This document shows positions 12,001-25,200 of a stretch of DNA of 64,000 nucleotides, piece after piece; within the stretch, counting starts at the first letter, position 1; each line of letters starts with the position of its first letter. The position numbers and the translations under genes are program-made. The notes beneath the pieces were generated by a model, which ran no database searches, had not been told where the DNA came from, and saw only the letters and a program-made list of their open reading frames with translations. Source of the stretch: Theristus sp. LFF4_11 (taxonomy: Eukaryota > Nematoda > Chromadorea > Monhysterida > Xyalidae); contig JASANC010001365.1 of the NCBI GenBank assembly GCA_030248135.1, forward strand, positions 1-64,000. Reading direction: 5' to 3'.

Positions 12001-15000
12001 ACTGTGGTGGTACTACTGTATGAAAGCCGGTAATTCACGGGTTTGGTGGCGGATTTATTATTTCGGATAGTTCTGGCTTTTGGTAGCAGTAATATTGGTG
12101 TTTCCCGCTATCAATACCGCTACGAGCTCTTCTACAAGGCCAAAGTTACTCACGAACTTCGCGATAAAAACGTTGTTCTTTATTGAGCATGTGAACATTT
12201 TCATCTTTTACGATCATCATTTCATCTTTTGTTGTCCAGAGTAAATACGCGGACGATTTCAACGAGCACGGCGAGGTGGAGCTGTCCGACGACGACGAAA
12301 GCTGTGAGCCGAACCGACGTCTGTCGAAGCGAGTGCCCATCAACAAAATCACCGTCAGCAAACATCTGGCCGAATTGACGTGCCCATTTCTGGTGTCCAC
12401 TCTGCTCCGAGATGCCAGTTCATCGCTTGATCGTAAGTGATGCTCTGCAATATTATAGTCTTCAGACCAGAACGTCAGCAACGGGATTTCGAATCCCATT
12501 TTTTCTTCGCAGACACCAGCTCGATGTTGGGCTTCGTCGTCAGCATGAACGAAAGCCTCGGCCTGAAACTCGCGCACACGCAGGCGGACGAGTTCGCGTT
12601 GTTGACGAGAACGTCGCTGACGCGGGTGTTCCCGAACGCGGTGCGCGTCGATTCGTCGAACATGAATCCGCAGGAGTTCTGGAATTTCGGCATCCAGTGC
12701 GTCGCGTTGAACTACCAAACGCCGGGGCTGATGATGGACTTGCAGGTTGGTCGCGTGGTTTTCTGAAATCTAATTGTACACAAGCACACAATCCTTCTCT
12801 ACAATCCTTCCCCCCTTTTTTCTTGGCGACCTCTCAGTGTCCGAATACACCTTTACACTAACCGTCATTTTTTAGTTTTTTTTCACAAAATTCAATGAAT
12901 TTAAATTATTACAGCACAAACTGGTACGTGATTTCAGGAGGGCAAATTCATTGCCAACGGTGGATGTGGCTATGTTTTGAAGCCCCCAATGATGCGCGAA
13001 GCGAACTTTGGCTTGTTTGGTGGACCAAAAGGACGCTCACCATCGGTCAGCAATTCGCCGCAAGTAAGAATTGGTTTTTAGATGTTTCTTTTTGTGTCTC
13101 AATACTCTTTTTCTGTTTTACCATTCTTTATCCAACGCGTTCTTCCGTTCAGATTTTGCACATTAAAATCATCTCGGGTCAAAATCTTCCACGACCTCGC
13201 GGTTCCACCGCCAAGGGCGACACTGCAGATCCGTTCGTTGTCATTGAAATCTTCGGCGTTCCACTCGACTGCGCCGAGGAGCGAACGAAGACTATCAAAA
13301 ATGAAAGTGAGCGTCAAAAAAATGTCACCCGTTGTATTCTTTGGCTTTTGATGATGGCTGGTTGAACTGATTTTGCTGGGGAAAACGCAACTGTAATAAA
13401 AACAATCAACCAAACAAGTGCAGCGGTTGCGATGTGACAACAATGTACAGCATTTTCCTCATTGTTGGCACAATCTCAACGTTCATGAACGCTTAAGCGG
13501 CATTCATGAAGCAGTATTTAGTGACGCATAGCTGTGTTGCAACATAGCTGCGCGGTCATTCATGAATGCAACATTAGTTTTCTAACGACAACGTTCAAAA
13601 AGCCAAATCTGCAGACAACAATCCGTCGTTCGACGAGAGTTTTCAATTTCAAATCTCGGTGCCTGAGCTGGCGTTGGTCAGGTTTCTGGTGCTGGACGAT
13701 GAATTCATCGGTGACGACTTCATTGGACAATACACCATACCATTCGAGTGCCTTCAATCCGGTACGCAGCACAGGAAGGAGGGAACTAGTTATAACGTTT
13801 TTATGAACAAGTAGTGTTTTTCGTTTTATTGGCTTCGTATCAGTCTTATCCGGGTTTCTTGCAATATACCAGTCTGCAAAATACAACTGAACGATTAATG
13901 ATAATGTTACGTTTATAACGTCAACTGTTTTTCATTCACCACACTACAGGCTTCCGACATTTAACGCTATTGAATAATGAGGGAGAGCCGATGGAAAATA
14001 GCACCTTGTTTCTGCACGTCGCGATAACGAACCGAAGAGGCGGTGGGGTGCGTCTCACCGTTTACGGCATTGTCATTATAGTTGATTGTTTTTTATATTT
14101 AAAAATAGAAAGATCTGTCCACGTAAGTGACTTGGGACCAGAGAGATTCGAATTTGAACAACCGGTCCGTTGGTGTAGGTTTTCCAACCAACATGCTAAA
14201 GTTTTCAGAAAGCACGCAAACGCGGTATGAGCGTTAAACGGAAACAGCAGCGCATCCACACTGGCGTCAAAATGGTCGGCTTGAAAACGTTGGACGAATT
14301 GTTCAAGGCAGCCGTCATACCGTTGGCCGAATGCATTCAACTGCGAAACGCACTTGAGGCCGCCATGGTTGGAATAAACTTGAAAAAACGTTTCTTTTTC
14401 TTTATTATTTTAATGAACCGCGAACGCGGTGATTTAGGGGGTGTAGAGCTAAATCTACGCTGAGCGTCCCGTGAACCAGTTGCCAGCTTAGCAACGTTTG
14501 CCACGAAAGGAAACGTCTCCATGTTTTGCTTCGTGCTTCGTCCTGTTTCAACGGTTTTTTTTAACGTTTTCATTCTGCACAGACTGAATGGCAAGAATCG
14601 TGCGGTCTCGGCCCGGCTGCCAACATGCGCCAAGGACTCCGACTGTTGCACAGCAGGGTGGTGAACGCGGCGCTGAGCAGCTCACCTCCAGCGAGTCCCG
14701 GCCCCGCACGCCCCGATTCCACTGCCTCTCATGCGGCTGTCACCAACGACGACCAGTGCGCTACAATGCGCATCTGCGTTGATGATGACGGGGTAAGCAA
14801 GCAACCGCCGAAACCAGCCAGCCTGAAGTAGAGTTAAGCGCATAACGTTACCCCGGCTAACTCGCACCCGCGTCCTCAGGTCCTCTAAGAAGTCCGTTCA
14901 TTCTCTTTTCATATGTTTTGGAATCGGTGTTTGTGTGTTTTGAATCTTTGTGTGTTCACTATTAGAAATTGGCTTTTTTGCGTGGAACCTTGTGTAAATC

Positions 15001-16412
15001 ATTTTTCTTTAACAGCCCCTTATCGGTTTCAGGAACTCGAAGGTACAACAAAATTTCGGTGGTTTAGTAGCGGGTTTATCTAACAATGGACGTTTGTGCC
15101 GTCAGCACTGCACTGCCCAACGTCCCCTTTTTAGGTTATTTGGACATTTTCCCTTGTTTTGTTTCAGACGCCGCACGTCGAATTCACCGGTCAATTGCCC
15201 GATCAACTGCAGAAAACATTCGCTGCTCTTGAAAACTTGCTCACCCGATGTCAAACGGTGCTGGAAAGACATGATCAGCTGCTGCAAAAGGTTCGCTTTG
15301 AAGAAGTACACGATTGAATTTGTTGCACCAATACATTTCTAGTGGGGATGTGATAATTTCAATGTTGCGGTCGTTATTAAAATTATGATCATCTCTAAAT
15401 TATAGGCGATCAGCTGATTGGTTGGTGCACACGTGTTGCATGCTTTGCTGTGCAGGCATCGCTGCGGCGGTGGAGTCCAGCATAAAAAGCATCATGCATC
15501 ACGTGATCGCCAACCAATCAGGTTATGAAGGAATCAGCGTAGTCGTTGGTGATCACGTGATGCATGCTTTCTGCGCTGAAATTGGCGGGGGAGGGAGCGG
15601 AGTTTGCTTTGCACAGAAAGCATGCATCACGTGATAACTCACCAACCAATCAACTGATTCCCTATAATTTCGGCTTCCCCTAAAGATTTCCTGACATTCC
15701 ATTGAAGCTGGAAGAGGCGACTCGCCGCATCGCGGAGTCGTACGAGGAGCTCAGCTCGATGTGCATGCAGGCCGGCCTGCGCGGACAGAAGGCGACGCGG
15801 GCCAACGAAAACTTCGCCTGGAACCTTCGGCTGCTGAAAGCGCAACTCGACCTCATGTATCGAACACAGCAGGAGGCACGCAACACCATGCAGCAGGTAA
15901 AGGCGCATTCATGAAGCAGTGTTTAGTGCCGCGTAGCTGTAGCTGTGCGGTCACTAAATACTGATTCATGAATGTCCCTTAAAGTGCTAGGGCCTGAAGA
16001 TAGCGAACGTAATGTTGCTCCATCACAAAACAACACAATGGGCACACATAAAGGTGCGGAATGGCCGAGTAAATTTAGCGGCTTTTTCACAGGATGCAAA
16101 GAGCGCGCGGAATTTGAATGACAGAAAAAAGACGTTCAGAAACCGAATTGTGTGTCAAATTTCACGTGTTTAAAAAACGAATTTATTCATCGGTGATATT
16201 GCAACTGAGCTGATTGAGTGAACTTGATCCAGAAGAAATGAAATGGTTTTCCAATTTCAAAAACGGGTGCCGTTTTAATCGAATCAAGTAATTCGCTTCA
16301 GGTTGCTGACACTGGCTGCGTACTCGGCATCCTCCAACACAAATGCCACTCGCAACCGTGTAGGCATCAGAAAACGCAACTGTCGCCGTTAGCGAGCTCC
16401 GCACTAACTTGA
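9024..16412 (+). CDS. PLCL: Inactive phospholipase C-like protein (PRIP/PLCL family), ~22 exons
   Basis: This is a phospholipase C-related, probably catalytically dead scaffold protein of about 1145 residues. Exons: 9024-9232, 9388-9494, 9610-9759, 9880-9965, 10063-10186, 10272-10355, 10448-10569, 10685-10955, 11264-11467, 11539-11662, 11722-11935, 12240-12432, 12513-12745, 12938-13063, 13153-13306, 13615-13761, 13950-14047, 14209-14367, 14583-14792, 15168-15290, 15708-15896, 16302-16412. Domain order: family-typical [10 protein letters not shown] (~90-100), PH (~105-225), EF-hand region (~255-385), X box (~400-560), Y box (~630-750, with [10 protein letters not shown] and TPGLMMDLQ), C2 (~755-880, with [11 protein letters not shown]), and the PRIP-type helical C-terminus. 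In the X box the first catalytic His is Asn (TSNNTYL), while the second (YHGHT) and the acidic residues (IELDIW, KVEQH) are kept. PRIPs bind inositol phosphates, phosphatases and GABA-A receptor partners. The exon 6/7 junction and the last exon are the least certain. Confidence 0.93.
9236..9375 (+). repeat. ~35-bp tandem repeat in PLC-like intron 1
   Basis: About four units of a TTGGCTTGATTTTTATAATT-type sequence fill almost all of the 155-nt first intron between the donor after 9232 and the acceptor at 9387. The repeat supplies the T-rich tract of the intron. Confidence 0.9.
13493..13570. mobile_element. CATTCATGAAGCAG hairpin MITE, copy 1
   Basis: This is an imperfect palindrome of about 80 bp with ends of the form TAAGCGGCATTCATGAAGCA, a GTGACGC..AGCTGTG stem and complementary right arm. 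It lies in the intron of the PLC-like gene ending 44 nt upstream of the exon that starts at 13615. It is one of seven copies in the window. Confidence 0.85.
15398..15669. mobile_element. Inverted-repeat element in PLC-like intron 20
   Basis: The ends AATTATAGG and CCTATAATT flank arms with GATCAGCTGATTGGTTGGTG on the left and its near complement on the right. The interior has internal GCATCACGTGAT motifs and GC-rich GGCGG..GGAG blocks. It resembles elements at about 39708-39885, 43674-43828 and 44600-44820. There is no coding capacity. Confidence 0.7.
15898..15982. mobile_element. CATTCATGAAGCAG hairpin MITE, copy 2, abutting a splice donor
   Basis: The hairpin starts with TAAAGGCGCATTCATGAAGC. 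Its first bases form positions +2 to +6 of the GTAAAG donor that ends the PLC-like exon at 15896. Its right end is CTGATTCATGAATGTCCCTT. Confidence 0.85.
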
Positions 16413-17592
16413 ATGTCCATCCTTTTTTGTGTAGCTTATTTGTTTGTTTGGTCTCTGTAATGTCTTTGTTTTTTTGCACACATGCAACAATCATGTTTGC
16501 CAAAAGAAAAGATCAAATTTTGAATTACTCCACCTCCACACATTAAGGGCAACAATCTTCAATTCAGTGATTTTGTCAGGAGTTGTGGTTGTTCGTGTTT
16601 GTTTGCAGTTGAAAACAATTTCAAATCCTTGATTACCGTTTTTTTAGTGTTTATTGTTATTGTCTTTTGTTGTTGTTTTCCTTTTCCTTGTTCTACTCAC
16701 CGGTGACCGATGATTTCGCGTGATTTTGCATCATTCGTTAAGTTCTGTTCTTTTGTTGATTTATTTGATTTCCGTGTTTAATTAATATTTTCTCAGTAGC
16801 TTTCCTCAATTAACTGATTTATTGTTCAACTGTAGTTGCTCTGTTCGTTTCCTCTGTTGTTTGTTTTGATGTAGGTTTAGAGAACCAAAGATTTTATCAA
16901 GGATAAATGAAAGAACTTTTAGTAAAACTCACTGTCAGTGTAAACAATGTTATTTAAATCCAAATGTAAATAGCTTCGCAACATTCTAGGATTGGACGAT
17001 ATGTGATACAACGTATGTATGTACCCATTTTATGTCATTGTGCCAAGCAGCGCTTCGCGTCAACAGATTTCGAGTTCCATTCCTTCCCTATTGTAGCATT
17101 TTACTTCTCCTTGTAGAAAGTTTTTCATTTTAATTTTTTTTGGATTTCTGACATTGACTTCAGACCTTTTTTAATTGAATGATGGTTTAAATTGATTTCA
17201 AAAAGCATTGGCATTCCTTTCTCTCTTATAAACTCGAATATCTGAGTCTGAGTTGTTTTGATGGTGGATTAGAACTTACATCCGGTCTGCACAAACTACC
17301 TGTGTTGATTCGTGCCATAGGATTATGACAACGAATTGTTGTTTATGAGAAACAGTGCGTGTATGCTGATTTCTGTACAGCGAAGGTACATAATTGCCAA
17401 ATTTAATAAAGAACTTTAAAAATACACAGTTCAAAAGATGTACAATGAGTTGAATCAATAGTCAATAAAAAAATCACGTACAAGTCAACTGGCTTTATGT
17501 TTTGATACAAAAGTTCCGCAATGTGTGCAAAGACAGTCGTGGATTGTTCACGTGGTTCATTCATTTTGGAATGGATCAACCGTAATCTCCAT
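16413..17592. other. Convergent intergenic interval, no gene seen
   Basis: AT-rich DNA lies between the 3' end of the PLC-like gene (+) and the 3' end of the PAN/TSP1 gene (-). No open frame above about 65 residues and no recognisable element was seen. It probably holds both 3'UTRs. Confidence 0.6.
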
Positions 17593-20500
17593 TCAAACTC
17601 GACATTTCAATTCCTGTCGGTCACAGCTCTTCGGGTGGTGTGTTGCCGATCTGTTCAACTTCACACCACAATTTCGCAATCGGAAACGATACGAGTTCTG
17701 TGCATGTCGGCGATCGCACCGACTCCACGGTCCCCATTCGTTCGTGGCGGACAGAACTGAGGACGCTTTATGGTCCGCTAGTGTCGCCGCTTTTCGTCGG
17801 TTTCGGATGCCGTCGAAAAACAGCTAAGAGAAAGAGTTTTGGGGGGCCAGTTTCGGAGAGTTCAGTGAATTGTTGTTCACCGGTTCAGTGTCTTACATTA
17901 AAACAGCCCTTATGGGGCTGATGATGTAGTCACGTCTATGCGCAAGTTGATCAGAATATTTTGCACACCAACGATTTTCTTCAAGCACAACATTTTGTTC
18001 CACCTCTCGTTGCGAGGGCATTGGCTCAGCCGTTCCCACACCCCTGCTAAACGACCTTAAGTTTAGTAGCTTCCGGCTGTTTGGAAGTCGGTGTGAAGAA
18101 CTGCAATAACAGCGTTTCTTTTGTTGCTTCCATAACAAGAAGAAATTTGAAACGACATATGCCCTAATTTCCTTTATAGACATCTTTTTGTTTCCCTGAC
18201 TTCCGAACCATCAGAACAACAATGAACACTGCCGTTTCATTCGGAAACTGGTCCCTGCCACCGTAGACAGGTCGGCTCGAAATAGTCGACGTTGTCCGCT
18301 GTGTCGGCCGGCTGGTACAGATCGCTGTGTTCGGTGCGTGTCACCGCGTTCAGAATGCAGTTCTGCGGGCCAGTTTTATGAAAAGCTCAGTAGTCCAGTC
18401 CAGTAGTGCTACTGTCACTGAAACCTTGAGTGAAATCGTGAAGAAACATCACGGTTCCGTTTTTTTTGATCTGCGTAAACTGATTCACCAACGTCTGCCT
18501 GACTCTTTTATACGGGATACCGTATCTGGAAACTAAAATGTGTTGGTTGATTCAGGAATTCCTTCAGGCGCTCAACGGCGTATAGCACTGCTTTGGACTG
18601 CAAAGCTTTTTTGTTGTAAAACTGGCCCCTGAGCGCGCGGCGCCTCGTAGAACATTTGCCCGGAGCGACACTCGAAACCGTAGAGTTCGCGTGCGTTCAG
18701 GCATTCGTCCAGACAGTGGCGCAGTGATGGCGCGTTGGTGACCATTTGCGCGAAACCGATCTGCGAAAACAATCAGGAGTTTGGAAGTTTTTTTCAAAAA
18801 CAACTTTTTTTGAAGCAGTACACTGTGCTATAGCACATAGATCACTGAAGCAAAAAGAAACAACAACGTAGAAAAAACAAACAAAAACTGGCACTGGTCT
18901 TGTGGCCGACCATCTTGGTCTTGGTCAGTACTTCAGTCAAGTTTTATGTTGCAGTGATCCTGTTCGTGTGTAGGACTAAATGACACTCAGAAAAAAGTGT
19001 TGCCTTATTGCCATTTGACCCGTTCCCACGGCCTGGAATTGAAATAACGCAATCGATTCTGTCGAGGTGCTTCATTTAACCAGTTAATTTTTGTGCATGG
19101 TATGCAACAAATGTTCAAAAATTTTTTGCAGATGTTTTCTGTGTTTTCTTGTTTGATGACTAAATTGTGTGGAATAAGGCCCAATCAAACGTTTATACCA
19201 AAACATGCTGTGGATCGACCAATATAGGATTCGTGCAACGTCGTGAGCCCGCATTGTCCGCAACGCACGTTTTCTCATAATAAGCGGAGCCGATTCCGCT
19301 GGCCAGCAGCCGGTTGCCTTCCGCTTTCGTGCCGTAATTCATTTGGCACTCTCTTGTCACGTCGTTGTAGTTTGCTGAGCGACACGCCACGGATGCACCT
19401 GAAAATCAATTTTGTCGTTTTTTAAGCGGTTTTTCTTTCATTTCTGAAATTAACAGTCAACCAACACTACATTTGTTGTTGACCCAACAAGCATTCTGGA
19501 ATAAATTGTTGACTAGTGGTTTTTTACTCAGCATGTGGTGATCAGAAATGACATTTTGTTTGGTCACGATCGCAAAGTGTCAAAAAAGAAAGGAAAAAAC
19601 ACGAAAAAAGGCGTTGTTCCAGCATTTCACGTCACCATTCGCTTGTCGATTGTCCGTGCACGCAGCAAGGCAGCGCTCTCTGCTGTCTGCTGTAAACGTC
19701 GCATCGGCCGGTGGTGCGAGTCTTTGTCGCTCGTACATGGTGTAGCGCACCAGTTCATTGGTGTCGCATCGGGCGTCGTCCGGCACGGAAACACTGCTGG
19801 TTGTTGTGGAGGATGTTGTCGTGATCGTCACTGGAGTCCATTTCTGAAAGTTGAAATGAAGAAGTCACTCAAGAACAGTTAAACGCATCTCTGATATCAC
19901 CAACACGCTGATGTGCCACAAAGTCACTCGACGCAATTCACTCCATGATAGCGCACCTATTAAGCTAGAAAGCTAGAAAGCAACTTTGTACCTATTAAGC
20001 TACAAAGCAGCTTTCCGCACAATGACGGGCTCGCCTACGCGGATTACAACAAAAACGTGAAATCCACCAAAATAACACCCTCACAGTGGTTGTTCGTATG
20101 GTCGTCGTGACGATGCCAGTCGCACAATCCGCATCATTTCCAATTCGCCTGTAGTGGTTGTATTGTCTGCACTGCACCAGTGTCGCGCGCGAATTGAGCT
20201 GCCACCGACACAGCTCGTTGAGCGACTGTCTCGGCGGTCGTCGATGTGCTCCATGTCGTCCATAACCTCCTCTACGACCGTGACCTCGATGATGACGAAG
20301 CACTTTAGCAGTCCTGCTCGACACTTGCTCTTCGCTGGCCAATGACTCCTCATCCAACCATGTGTCATCATCATAGAAACTGAAACGAAAGGATGAAATA
20401 TGTTTCTTTTTGGCATCGGAAGAGTTTGTTACTTTGTTGTGGTTTTTTTGGTTCAGTCAAGGTCGCTGGCCCTTATGGCACATCCGTGCAATGGACACTC

Positions 20501-21170
20501 AAAGAAGGACTGGCCCCAATAAGCGTGATTACATGAAAAGCCCTAGTATACACAGTAGTGCATCAGCGAAGCTGGAATCCAGAATCATACAAAGAATAGT
20601 GGTCCTGGCCAAGAAAACCGGTTGATCTTTATACCAAGGACGATAGTGGAGACTGAGCCGGAGACGGGGTCGAAAACTGTCTTCTTCAATGCCTGTTTCA
20701 AGCAACTTTTCCCCCCAGAACCGACCGTTTGTACGCAATTCGCCCCGTCGGATAGTCGATCACGCTTGTATGGATCGTGCAGCCTCGTCGAGCGCTGTAA
20801 TCGACTGCGCTACAGCGACCGTACGAGATTCGAGTGCATCGTGTCAGACAGTCGCTGATGCTCGATGCTCTGCAAATTATGGATGGACGGTTTTCCGTTC
20901 CATTTGATGCACTGAAGCCAGAACTATAATAAGCCAGATTTAGCCACAATTATTCAGCCAGATTTAGCCAGAACTATTTTAGTTCTGGCTCAAAATCTGG
21001 CTGTCACCGCCGTACGGAATTGCAACAGCTGCCGGAGTTTCGCAGATGACCCGATGATCTGGATAATGAGTGAAGCATCGCTGGAACTCAGTCGGCAGAA
21101 ATTGTGCCGTGATTGGCTTGGTGAAGAAGCTTAACAGGATGGGAACTACCCATTGCAGCTGCATGAACAT
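17593..21170 (-). CDS. Secreted protein with four PAN/apple-type domains and a C-terminal TSP1 repeat
   Basis: A predicted extracellular protein of 508 residues. Exons (minus, 5' to 3'): 21016-21170, 20726-20911, 20085-20379, 19636-19843, 19199-19398, 18623-18760, 18249-18362, 17593-17823; the phases fit throughout. The N-terminus (MFMQLQWVVPILLSFF..) reads as a signal peptide. PAN-like modules follow at about 30-115, 120-200 (the least regular, with a His/Arg/Gly-rich stretch), 230-320 and 349-430. They show the usual CLxxC..C..Y...C spacing, for example SLRHCLDECLNAREL then NCILNAVTRTEHSDLY. A Thr-rich linker separates modules 2 and 3. The last exon carries WGPWSRCD (about 461) with spaced cysteines, a thrombospondin type 1 repeat. 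PAN and TSP1 modules bind proteins or glycans in extracellular matrices and cuticles; a matrix role here is inference. No ZP domain or membrane anchor was found. The exon 1 donor is weak. Confidence 0.85.
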
Positions 21171-22258
21171 ATTTTATTCCTCAAATAGCTTGATACTGCA
21201 CCAACATCAGAATAACAATTTCTCCTTTTTCATCAGCTGTCTGTTCATGTCGCAGTTTAATTGAGCGCAAACTGGTTTTCAAATTTTGCAAAGGCGGAAA
21301 AGAGAAGTTATTTTGTTGCGATGAGTCTCAAAGCGTTTCAATAATCGCCCACACGCAATGTGACGTAGAATTTTTATCACTTTCAATGTTGCATGAAAAA
21401 TTCTGATTTACAGCAGAACTCAAAAACAGGTAAAAACAGGCACAGCAAACGAGCGGTAACAATTAAAAAATCAAATGAAACACACAATCACCAACTCATC
21501 CCAAGACGGGTACAATAAATGACCACCACTACCACAGTAAACAAAATTCAACACCAAGTAAGTATGACACAAAAACAAAAAAAAATTAAACACAACCTTT
21601 ATTAAAATCAATAAACAGAACGAACTAATAATAAGAAAAAAATGAAGAAGAATACAAAAAAAACGTATAAACTCCTTGTAAACTTGCTAATCTGACTAGT
21701 ATCTAACAAACGGCGACAAAAAAACTATAGCAAACGAGCAAAAAATATTACAAAGTATTATTACGAGTGTTCATTCTCCAATGATGCCGTTCGAATGTAC
21801 AAGGGAACACAAAACGGTAGAATCAACGCAGATGTTACAAAGCATGTACGAAGGATATTAGTTCGCTCCCTAAAAAACAGGTCAGGCTGTGCATGCGGAG
21901 ATAGAACTAGCAGTCCTATCGTGTGCATATACCGTATTTCGGTATACTTTTGAAGAGAGAAGCTCGAAGCTCCGAAGATATTTGAATGTGACCAAACCCA
22001 AATCAATCAATGACCAATCAACAGATTGGTCATTCAGTCTAAAGACGACAATTCATAGATAACCGATTAATCATCATTTTGACAGAAAAGTTTTGAAAAG
22101 TGTGCAAAAAAGTTCTGAAACAAAGCGTGCATACTTCAATTGACAGGGAACAAAGAAAACAAAGCACAGAATACAAAAATTACTTTCTTGCGAAACACCG
22201 GACAATAAAGTTCAACGTTATTTCTTCCTCCGACTCCGCCAGTAGCATGAAAGTAGCA
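21171..22258. other. Intergenic AT-rich interval
   Basis: This lies between the start of the PAN/TSP1 gene (minus) and the 3' end of the next minus-strand gene. It is A-rich on the plus strand, with long A runs around 21560-21760. It is likely promoter plus 3'UTR; no coding signal is seen. Confidence 0.5.
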
Positions 22259-25200
22259 CTAATGCCAGTAGACGGTGTGCGGCCGCGTGCGCTCCGGGCA
22301 ACGGGTATTACAGTCGGACGGGTACCACGGCGTATGAATGTGACTCGAGTGCCAGTGGTTGTACGTGTCGAAGGCACGCACCTGCGTGACACGGTGGCAT
22401 GACATTTGGTTTGTTTTTTGGTATGTCAAAAATCTTTTAGGTGTTTCGCGAATTATTCGCTGATGACTCGTCTGTCAGCAACGACCGGTGTTCAGACGTT
22501 TGAAAGAAATTACTTGAAACCGCAGTCACTAAAAAACGAATCCATTAAAAATACATACCAGTTTCCGAAAAAGATTCCAAATCAGATACTGAAGCAAAAT
22601 GAAACACGTCAGTCTTCAAGCGGGACTAACCCTTGGCGGTCGCGCCCACGGCGAGTCCAGTCTGTGCGCAGCGACATTCGCCATACGTTCGGTCTGCAGG
22701 TTTTCAACCGTGAACTGTCTTGGCGACCGAAGATACGCGAGCGGTTTGTGCTCTTGCAAGTACGAGACGTAGCGCGACGATGGTTCGCTGTTCGAAATTG
22801 ATTTTCAACAGAACCCTCATTGATTTGAAATCGTGGCTTAATTTGTGCGTGATACAAAACATTAAGTTTACTTAGGTTCGCTGATGTTTTACCCAGACTA
22901 TAAGATCTGTCAGTGGTAAAACACCTTGAGCAGTTCTGCCTGGTGACCGTCGCACTGACGAGCCAGGGGGCACCGCGGTATGCGTCTACCTGGCGAAACC
23001 GCAAACAGCGAACTTCATGTAATGTATCAAATCAACCAATCAACGCAACAACAAAGACAAAAGTGCACCGAATCAGATTTTGTTTTTGGAAGAAGAGTGT
23101 GTTGTTGGTTTAAAGCGAGTTGTCAACGGAAAACGGAGGAGTGAAGTGCATGCAGAGCAAAGTGGCAGGTCTGAAGCGATGTGATTCTTCTCGTCAATAC
23201 ACGACCGAACCGATTCTCTGTTGACAACCGCTCATTTTTCGTTTGAGATACAAACGTGAGATAAACGTGAATGCAGTTTCGTTTTCCATTCCGACAGAGA
23301 GACACGGTCAGACCGAACATATTGACCGAAGAGTTGAAACGATTTCAAATGTTTTTTTATTGCACACCAATAACGTTTCCATCGTTTTATAGTCATTGAT
23401 AGTTCACATCAGAGAAGTCAAACGCCAATCGGCAGTGCAAAGTGATAGTACAAACCACGGTGACATCATAAAAAGGCGAAAAATTTTCTCATCCACTGAG
23501 TTAGGCCAGCGTTGATAGTCCAGTAGTAGTCCGAAAATCCACACAACGTTCACAAACAGTGCGACCATAGCCAATCAGCAAGCCAGACAAGATTCATCAG
23601 CTGTAGCTGTGACGTCATGGTTCGTTCAGCAATTCAAACACACTGAAGTTAAGTAGAGCCATCCAATAATTCAAAGGGCAGTGCTAACAATTCGGCACCG
23701 AAACAATAATTCTCCAAAAATAAGTGAACAAATGCATCGCAATGAATATAAGCACTCGCAGTGTCGTTTACGTGAGCAAAAAACAACGAAATCATCTCAA
23801 ATGGTGTTTCAAGAAGTTTAGTTAGCGATCTGCAATTCTGTAAGACTAAGCGCTGCTACAGCAGTACCTATAACTACGTAAAGATAAGGAAAATTATTGA
23901 GAAAGCCAAGTGTACGATCACACAGACGTTGTGGTTCGAAAGATTCTGTGCCGCGCTGACAACAGAGGACACAGACGCCCAGAAGAGTGAGCACACAACC
24001 GAGCAAATAGCGTAGATTTTGTGAAAAAGGTTTTTTTGCGAAAATCTTATCCAATATACCATCGACTATCGAGTAAAGTGTTCATTCAGCGAAAATGCAA
24101 CCACTCAGTACCAAGTTGAGTCGTACAGCGTCGCATAGAAGCTGTGCGGGCGCGCGCGCTCCGGACACCGCGAGTGACAGTAGGACGGATACCAGGGCGT
24201 ATGGATGTGACTCGAGTGCCAGTGGTTGTACGTGTCCGACTGGAATGGTTTATTTGGCATCAGTGTTGTCAGGCAATCTGCTCAGAACTATCATCTCATA
24301 TTATTGGTACCGCGTGACTACTTGAATAATCAGCGGACCTGTCGAAGAAAATACTCGTCACTTGATAACACTAAAGGGGCATTCATGAAGCTTTATTTAG
24401 TGACGACGTGTAGCTACATGTTTTAACGCAGCTACGCGTCACCAAATACTGCTTCATGAATGCCGCTTAACTTGTCTTGTACAGCCTCCACTCTCTCTCC
24501 AAACAGTCCAACGAAATGCAAATACATGTATCAGTTGGTTATAAATCAATCAGATGAAACATTGTTGTTTTAGGGATGAAATTCTCATGCTGGTCACTAA
24601 CAAATTCTTGCCACGGTGTGAGCCGAGTCGGTTTCTGACGGCGTGGCACCGGTTTGGTGAACGGCCGCATGAACTCTAATTCATGCGTTTCTTCACTAGG
24701 CTGGTACTCTATTATCGTGTACCGCTGAAAACGTGTGATGGATTGCATCGCCTTTTTTGTTTCCAGTCAGCCTATGCAAAACTTTAGGTGAACACGCAAG
24801 CAGAAAACAAATAATGAACGACTGATTTGAAAATAATAATATGATGAATCGTTTTGAAAAAAATTGTCGAATGTGTAGTCCAACGTGATTTTTCTAACTG
24901 AATGTTGAAATTACAGATCCCCACAACAAACAGCAATACTTTTCCATCGTTCAGCCAATACTGAAAACCATCAGAAAGATCATTTGACAAACCCTTGGCG
25001 GTCGTGCCCAAGGCGAATCCATGCGGTGCGCGTAGACTTTGGCCATTCGCTCCGCTTGCAAATCCTCCAGAAGAACGTTGCGTCGATATGACGTCGGCGG
25101 TGTGTAAGCGGCCTTTGACACTATTGACTGGTAGCGTGGCATTGGGTTGTGGTGACTGGAAGAGCGTTTGCTTGGATGAGCGAAAAGCACACAAACACAA

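Noticed and set aside
15033..15042. Possible 10-nt microexon (GAACTCGAAG) with good flanking splice signals in the PLC-like gene
   Set aside because: Including 10 nt breaks the frame of the clearly coding exon at 15168-15290; skipping it keeps phase 0.
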